A DNA stretch of 64,000 nt, taken from Bradyrhizobium sp. CCGUVB1N3. GTDB lineage: Bacteria; Pseudomonadota; Alphaproteobacteria; Rhizobiales; Xanthobacteraceae. Numbering within the stretch: the stretch's first letter is position 1; every line of letters starts with the position of its first letter. The stretch is taken from NCBI RefSeq assembly GCF_024199925.1, contig NZ_JANADR010000001.1, positions 2,914,001 to 2,978,000 of the forward strand, given 5' to 3'. The translations under genes were made by a program, and so were the position numbers. This document shows positions 59,650 to 64,000 of this stretch, in pieces. A model generated the notes under the pieces. The model worked only from the letters and a program-made list of their open reading frames with translations, ran no database searches and had not been told where the DNA came from.

Positions 59650-60132
59650 ATGTTCAAGCATCCAATCCTGTCGCGCGCAGTGTGGGCGGGCCTTGCACTC
59701 GCCGGTGCACTCATGGTCTCGGCACAACCGGTATTCGCCGGCGAATGTCCGGCCGACAAGATCAAGCCGAATGCACGCCAGATGGTCGACTACAAGCCGG
59801 TCGGCGTCACCGACGTCACGCTCGGCTCCATCGATCTCGAAAAACAGCCCGCGAACATCAGGGAGCGCGAGCTTCGCTTCCGAAGGTTGACGATCGAGCC
59901 CGGCGGCATCGTGCCGTGGCACAGCCATGACGACCGCCCCGCCCTGATCTTCGTGCAGCAGGGCGAGATCGTCGAATACGCCTCCAACTGCATCGATCCG
60001 ATCGTGCACAAGGCTGGCGACCTCCGTCCCGAGGTCTACGGCACCTCGCATTGGTGGAAGAATCTCGGCAAGGAGACGGTCATTCTCTATGTCGGCGACG
60101 TCCGCAAGGATCCGCGCGACCACAATATGTGA
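59650..60132 (+). CDS. Exported cupin-domain protein
   Basis: A 160 aa protein. The first 33 residues are a Sec signal peptide (LSRAVWAGLALAGALMVSAQ, then PVFA). The mature part is a single cupin barrel: RLTIEPGGIVPWHSHDDRPA holds the metal-binding His-X-His with a later Glu (FVQQGEIVEY), and the second motif lies near KAGDLRPEVYGTSHWWKNLG. It would bind a metal in the periplasm. Substrate unknown. AGAGGAGAAG precedes the ATG. It may share an operon with the MFS gene downstream. Confidence 0.87.
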   Translation: MFKHPILSRAVWAGLALAGALMVSAQPVFAGECPADKIKPNARQMVDYKPVGVTDVTLGSIDLEKQPANIRERELRFRRLTIEPGGIVPWHSHDDRPALIFVQQGEIVEYASNCIDPIVHKAGDLRPEVYGTSHWWKNLGKETVILYVGDVRKDPRDHNM

Positions 60133-60153
60133 CGAGCGCACTCAATTGCCTCT

Positions 60154-60183
60154 GTCGTCATTCCGGGCATCCGGAATGACGAC
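60154..60183. repeat. Perfect 13-bp palindrome between cupin and MFS genes
   Basis: GTCGTCATTCCGG (60154-60166), a GCAT loop, and CCGGAATGACGAC (60171-60183). No T-tract follows. The sequence is like REP-type palindromes found between genes in Bradyrhizobium and could stabilise or weaken the upstream mRNA end. Confidence 0.8.
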
Positions 60184-60205
60184 CAAGTTGAGGAGACTTT
60201 GTGTC

Positions 60206-61414
60206 ATGACCGACCTGTCTGCACGCATGAAACCGCTTGCAATGGAAATGGGCCAGCATTCGCGCAGTACTGTGCTGCGCTCCATCATCATCGGCCTGAC
60301 CGCCTTCCTCACCGTGGTCGACCTGTTCGCCACCCAAGCGATCCTCCCCTCGCTGACGCGGCACTACGGCGTGACGCCGGCGGCCATGGGTTTTGCCGTC
60401 AATGCGAGCACCTTCGGCATGGCAATCGCCAGCCTCGTGGTCGGCTTCTTCAGCCCGCACATCGATCGACGGCTTGGCATTCTACTGAGCCTGACCTTGC
60501 TCGCGTTCCCCACCAGTCTGCTCGCGTGGGCGCCCAACCTCACGATCTTCACCGGCTTGCGCGTCCTCCAGGGCCTCTGCATGGCCTCCGCTTTCGCGCT
60601 GACGCTCGCCTATCTCGGCGAGCAGTGCAGTGCGATGGATGCCGGCGGCGCGTTCGCCGCCTACATCACCGGCAATGTCGCGAGCAATCTGATTGGCCGG
60701 CTCGCCTCGGCCGCGGTCGCGGACAGCCTCGGCTTGGCCTCGAACTTCTATTTCTTCGCTGCGCTCAATCTGGCAGGCGCCGTGCTCGTCCATTTCAGCA
60801 TCCAGCGCGCCCGGCCGATGCAGGCGATGACGCCGGCGGCCTCCCCGCTCAACGCCATGTCGACGCATTGGCGCAGTCCGCGGCTGCGCGCCGCGTTCGG
60901 TCTCGGCTTCTGCATCCTGTTCGCCTTCATCGGGACTTTCACGTTCGTCAACTTCGTGCTGGTGCGGCCCCCACTGTCGCTGGGCATGATGGACCTCGGC
61001 CTCGTCTACCTGGTCTTCCTGCCATCAGTCGTCACCACCCTGCTCGCGGGCCGTGCCGTGGCACACATCGGAACGCGACCAACGATCTGGGCGGCGCTCG
61101 GCGTTGCCGCACTTGGCCTGCCCCTGATGCTGACGTCGCATCTGGCCAACGTGCTGACCGGCATGGTGCTGGTTGGCGTCGGCACCTTCTTCGCCCAGGC
61201 GGCCGCAACCGGCTTCGTCGGGCTGGCGGCCAGCGAGAACCGCGGCGTCGCCAGCGGGACGTATCTGGCGTGCTATTTCAGTGGCGGTCTCGTCGGTACG
61301 GCGGTGCTTGGCCGGCTGTTCGATGCTTATGGGTGGACGGCCTGCGTCATCGGTGTCGGAGCGGCGCTGGCCATTGCCGCACTGCTGACGGTTGCAATCC
61401 GAAGCGATGCCTAG
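60206..61414 (+). CDS. MFS transporter
   Basis: A 402 aa inner-membrane protein with about 12 hydrophobic segments (IIIGLTAFLTVVDLFATQAI, FAVNASTFGMAIASLVVGFF, VGTFFAQAAATGFVGLAASE). FFSPHIDRRLGILLS fits the MFS loop 2-3 motif GxxxDRxGRR. Distribution is like YnfM/YdhP-type efflux carriers, but the substrate cannot be read. The ATG at 60206 follows GAGGAG. It ends 4 bases inside the stop of fixS on the opposite strand. Confidence 0.87.
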   Translation: MTDLSARMKPLAMEMGQHSRSTVLRSIIIGLTAFLTVVDLFATQAILPSLTRHYGVTPAAMGFAVNASTFGMAIASLVVGFFSPHIDRRLGILLSLTLLAFPTSLLAWAPNLTIFTGLRVLQGLCMASAFALTLAYLGEQCSAMDAGGAFAAYITGNVASNLIGRLASAAVADSLGLASNFYFFAALNLAGAVLVHFSIQRARPMQAMTPAASPLNAMSTHWRSPRLRAAFGLGFCILFAFIGTFTFVNFVLVRPPLSLGMMDLGLVYLVFLPSVVTTLLAGRAVAHIGTRPTIWAALGVAALGLPLMLTSHLANVLTGMVLVGVGTFFAQAAATGFVGLAASENRGVASGTYLACYFSGGLVGTAVLGRLFDAYGWTACVIGVGAALAIAALLTVAIRSDA

Positions 61415-61593
61415 CGCTTCACCTCCGCCAAATCGGGCTGCGGCTCCTGCGGAGGATCATCATCGGCGATGGCGCGCCAGGCCGCGCCGTCGAGATCGTC
61501 ATATTGGCCGCTCTTCAGCGACCAGAGGAAAGCGGCGAGGCCTGCAAGCCCGAGCCCCAGCGCCAGAGGGACGAGGATGATCAGGACTTCCAT
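61411..61593 (-). CDS. fixS: cbb3 oxidase assembly protein FixS/CcoS
   Basis: A 60 aa protein with one membrane helix (LIILVPLALGLGLAGLAAFL) followed by WSLKSGQYDDLDGAAWRAIA, the hallmark CcoS segment. It is needed for cofactor insertion into cbb3 oxidase under low oxygen. Its ATG lies inside the end of fixI (13 bases overlap), as usual for fixGHIS operons. Confidence 0.92.
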   Translation of the reverse strand: MEVLIILVPLALGLGLAGLAAFLWSLKSGQYDDLDGAAWRAIADDDPPQEPQPDLAEVKR

Positions 61594-63785
61594 GATGTGA
61601 TCCTCCGCGAGGCGCTGCGCGCGCGCAGCGCATTCAGCATGACCAGGATCGACGATCCGCTCATCGCGGCCGCCGCGATCAACGGCGTGACGATGCCGCT
61701 GATCGCGATCGGCACCGCCAGGATGTTGTAGCCGATCGCGAGCCAGAGATTTTGCCGCATCAGGTGCAACGCCTTGCGGGCGTAGTCGACGGCCGTCACG
61801 ACCGGCGCCAGCGGCTTGCCGAGGAAGACGAGGTCGGCGGTCGCCTGGCTGAGATGCGCGGCCGAGATCGGCGACATCGAGACGCGGGCCGCAGCGAGCG
61901 AGGGCGCATCGTTCATGCCGTCGCCGACCATCAGCACGCGCGTGCCACGCCGTTTCAACTCCTCGATCCGCGCGATCTTGTCGGCCGGCGTGACACCGGC
62001 GCGCCACTCGGGAATGCCGAGCGTATCTGCCACCGCTTTCACCGCGGGCTCGCGGTCGCCGGAGAGGATTTCGATGCCGATATTGCGCGCCTTCAGCGCC
62101 GCGATCACCGTGACCGCATCCGGACGCAGGGCCTGCCGCACTGTAAAGACAAATTTTTCGGCGCCCCTGCTGAAGGCCACGATGGATGCTTCGGGGTCGA
62201 GATCGACGCGGCTTCTTGCCAGATCCTCGGCACCGCAGAAGGATGGCCGGCCGAGGCGGACCTCGACACCACCGACGTTCGCGCGCACGCCCTGCCCGGC
62301 CTCCTCGACAGCACCGACGATCGGCGACTTGGCACGGGCGGCCTGCGCCACCGCAGCCGCCACGGGATGATGGCTCGACAATGCGAGCTGCCCGGCGAGC
62401 GCAAAAATATCGGTGGGGATCGCCGCCGCATTGACCACGTCGAGATCGGGCAGCGTCAGCGTGCCGGTCTTGTCGAAGATGATATGATCGGCCTCCGCCA
62501 GCCGTTCGATCGCGTCACCGGCGTTGAGCAGCACGCCGGATTTGAACATCGCGCCCGAGGCCACCGTCTGCACCGTCGGGATCGCGAGTCCGAGCGCACA
62601 GGGACAGGTGATGATCAGCACGGCGACGCCGGTGACGATCGCATCATGCCAGCCTGCGCCAGCCAGCACCCAGCCGAGAATGGTGAGGAGCGCGGTCGCA
62701 TGCACCACCGGCGCGTAGAGGCGCGAGGCGCGGTCGGCGAGCCGCCGATAGCGCGAGCGTGCCTGGAGCGCATTGTCGAGCAGGCGCGTGATCTCCGCGA
62801 GCAGGGTCGCTTCCGACGCGGCCGAGACCCGCACCCGCAAGCTGCCGGAGATATTCATCGAGCCGGCGTAGATCGGCGTACCCTTGTCAGCCGTGACGTA
62901 AAGCGTCTCGCCGGTGATCAGGCTCTGATCGATCTCCGAACGACCCTCGATCACGGTGCCGTCGACAGCGCAGCGCTCGCCGGGCCGCAGCAGCACGATG
63001 TCGCCCGGATTGATCGCGGCGACCGGCACCTGCGAGATCTCGTCGGGCCCGACGAACTTTGCCGCGGTCTCGGCCTTCAGCGCCGCCAGATTGCCGGCAA
63101 CCGCACGCGTCCGCCGTCGCATGTTCTGGTCGAGAACGCGCCCGACCAGGAGAAACGTCAGCAGCATGATCGCGGCGTCGAAATAGGCGTGCTCGGCGTG
63201 ATGGATGGTCTCGACCACGGACATGCCGAGCGCGAGGGTCACCCCGATCGAGATCGGGACGTCCATGTTGGTGGTCTTCGCCGACAGCGCGCGCCAGGCC
63301 GAGCGGAAGAACGGCTGGCCGGCATAGGCTGCGGCCGGCAGCGCGATCAGCGCCGACAGCCAGTGGAAGAAATCGCGCTGCTCGGGCAGCATGTCGCTGA
63401 CATTGCCCGACCACACCGGGATCGACAGCATCATCACGTTCATGGTGGCGAAGGCCGCAACGCCGAGGCAACGGAGCAGGAAGCGCGACTCGGCGACCTC
63501 GGTCGCCTCAGCGCTTGCCGTCTCATAAGGATAGGCCTTGTAGCCGAGCTCTTCGAGCCGGTCGATCAAGCGCGCGGGATCGAGCGTACCCTCCTTCCAT
63601 TCCAGCGCGACGCGGCGGTCGGTGAGATTGACCCGCGCCAGCGTCACGTCGGGAATGGCGGAGAGACCGCGCTCGATCTTTGCCATGCAGCCGGCGCAGT
63701 GCACGCCCTCGACGGCGAGATCGATGCGCTGGAGCCCCTCACCCGCGGCACGAACATAATGGGAAAAGTCGCGCGAGACCTGCAT
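61581..63785 (-). CDS. fixI: Copper-transporting P1B-type ATPase FixI/CcoI
   Basis: A 734 aa protein. An N-terminal heavy-metal domain has EGVHCAGCMAKIERGLSAIP (CxxC). Membrane helices include the ion site ITCPCALGLAIP (CPC). Cytoplasmic motifs are GETLY (actuator, SLITGETLYVTADKG), the phosphorylated Asp in IIFDKTGTLTLPDL, SSHHPVAAAV for nucleotide binding and MVGDGMNDAPSLAAA. FixI supplies copper for cbb3 oxidase assembly during microaerobic and symbiotic growth. The start ATG 63785 is 11 bases after the fixH stop. It is complete and shows no damage. Confidence 0.95.
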   Translation of the reverse strand: MQVSRDFSHYVRAAGEGLQRIDLAVEGVHCAGCMAKIERGLSAIPDVTLARVNLTDRRVALEWKEGTLDPARLIDRLEELGYKAYPYETASAEATEVAESRFLLRCLGVAAFATMNVMMLSIPVWSGNVSDMLPEQRDFFHWLSALIALPAAAYAGQPFFRSAWRALSAKTTNMDVPISIGVTLALGMSVVETIHHAEHAYFDAAIMLLTFLLVGRVLDQNMRRRTRAVAGNLAALKAETAAKFVGPDEISQVPVAAINPGDIVLLRPGERCAVDGTVIEGRSEIDQSLITGETLYVTADKGTPIYAGSMNISGSLRVRVSAASEATLLAEITRLLDNALQARSRYRRLADRASRLYAPVVHATALLTILGWVLAGAGWHDAIVTGVAVLIITCPCALGLAIPTVQTVASGAMFKSGVLLNAGDAIERLAEADHIIFDKTGTLTLPDLDVVNAAAIPTDIFALAGQLALSSHHPVAAAVAQAARAKSPIVGAVEEAGQGVRANVGGVEVRLGRPSFCGAEDLARSRVDLDPEASIVAFSRGAEKFVFTVRQALRPDAVTVIAALKARNIGIEILSGDREPAVKAVADTLGIPEWRAGVTPADKIARIEELKRRGTRVLMVGDGMNDAPSLAAARVSMSPISAAHLSQATADLVFLGKPLAPVVTAVDYARKALHLMRQNLWLAIGYNILAVPIAISGIVTPLIAAAAMSGSSILVMLNALRARSASRRITSWKS

Positions 63786-63796
63786 GACGAATTCCT

Positions 63797-64000
63797 TCAG
63801 TTCAGGATCACGCGATTGCGCGACATGAACATGCGCTCGCCGCGCGCATCGCCCTCGAGCACGAGATCCCACTGGCCTGGTGCGACGGCCGCCGCGTTGC
63901 CGCCATAGACGCCGATGCCGGTCTCGGCGAATTCGACGGAAATATCCGCGCGCTTGTCGGTCGGCCGCTCCAGTCGCCCCAGGAATTTCAGGCCGGTGAC
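63797..64000 (-). CDS. fixH: FixH, C-terminal part only
   Basis: The last 67 residues are visible (VTGLKFLGRLERPTDKRADI, GGNAAAVAPGQWDLVLEGDA, MFMSRNRVILN); the gene continues past the right edge. This end and the adjacency to fixI identify FixH/CcoH, a membrane protein that helps assemble cbb3 oxidase. Confidence 0.88.
   Translation of the reverse strand, partial: VTGLKFLGRLERPTDKRADISVEFAETGIGVYGGNAAAVAPGQWDLVLEGDARGERMFMSRNRVILN

Noticed and set aside
60154..60183. Palindrome considered as a terminator of the cupin gene
   Set aside because: No T-tract follows on either strand; a REP-like element fits better.
60199..61731. 510 aa open frame overlapping the MFS gene on the same strand
   Set aside because: The MFS frame has membrane helices and an RBS; this frame is a shifted shadow of it.
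61752..63908. 718 aa open frame on the + strand opposite fixI
   Set aside because: fixI is complete with all P-type ATPase motifs; the antisense frame is Arg/His/Asp-rich and motif-free.

Overview
The window looks like a Bradyrhizobium chromosome (high GC, an IpaH/NEL-type rhizobial type III effector, and fixH-fixI-fixS at the right edge). About 32 kb of prophage and about 25 kb of decayed, repeat-rich accessory DNA sit beside ordinary chromosomal genes. All assignments come from reading the sequence; no database search was run.

Region 1 (1-27,010, + strand) is the late operon of a contractile-tailed (myovirus) prophage. It has an HK97-type capsid made as a protease-capsid fusion, a portal, connector proteins, sheath, tube, a tail assembly chaperone with a -1 frameshift site, a tape measure protein carrying a peptidoglycan-hydrolase domain, a Mu-like baseplate series (gpN, gp44, gp45, gp46, gp47 and gp48 types), and several fibre genes, two of them collagen-like. 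Most genes overlap by 1-4 bases. Five endonuclease genes of homing type (AP2/HNH, GIY-YIG, HNH, a frameshifted HNH and an endonuclease VII type) lie between structural genes. A strong terminator at 26,982-27,007 closes the operon.

Region 2 (27,034-32,228, - strand) holds the opposing cluster: a ParB-domain protein, several small overlapping genes, an XRE repressor-like protein, a winged-helix protein and a Cys-rich protein. No integrase, terminase or clear lysis cassette is visible, so the prophage extends beyond the left edge or is incomplete. The stretch 32,229-32,857 has no convincing gene but holds two inverted repeats and an excellent terminator.

Region 3 (32,858-57,900) is accessory DNA of symbiosis-island character: a LuxR regulator, small hypothetical genes, a candidate type III effector with a possible NLS and a Cys/His protease-like C-terminus (36,749-38,941), a NopM-like E3 ligase (44,540-46,234), two paralogous 166-181 aa genes with near-identical leaders, a TAT-exported FAD protein, a nuclease of restriction type, and remnants of IS256, IS3, IS110, IS481 and IS630 elements. 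One apparently intact IS3-family element (about 56,219-57,542) splits a reading frame. Segments of nopM, of the 181 aa gene and of IS256 recur as a scrambled mosaic at 39,017-39,867. Several genes carry single-base frameshifts.

Region 4 (57,900-64,000) returns to chromosome: a tRNA-Ser-like 3' end that may mark an island boundary, a DNA ligase pseudogene, a peroxiredoxin-like gene, an exported cupin, an MFS transporter, and fixS-fixI-fixH for cbb3 oxidase assembly.
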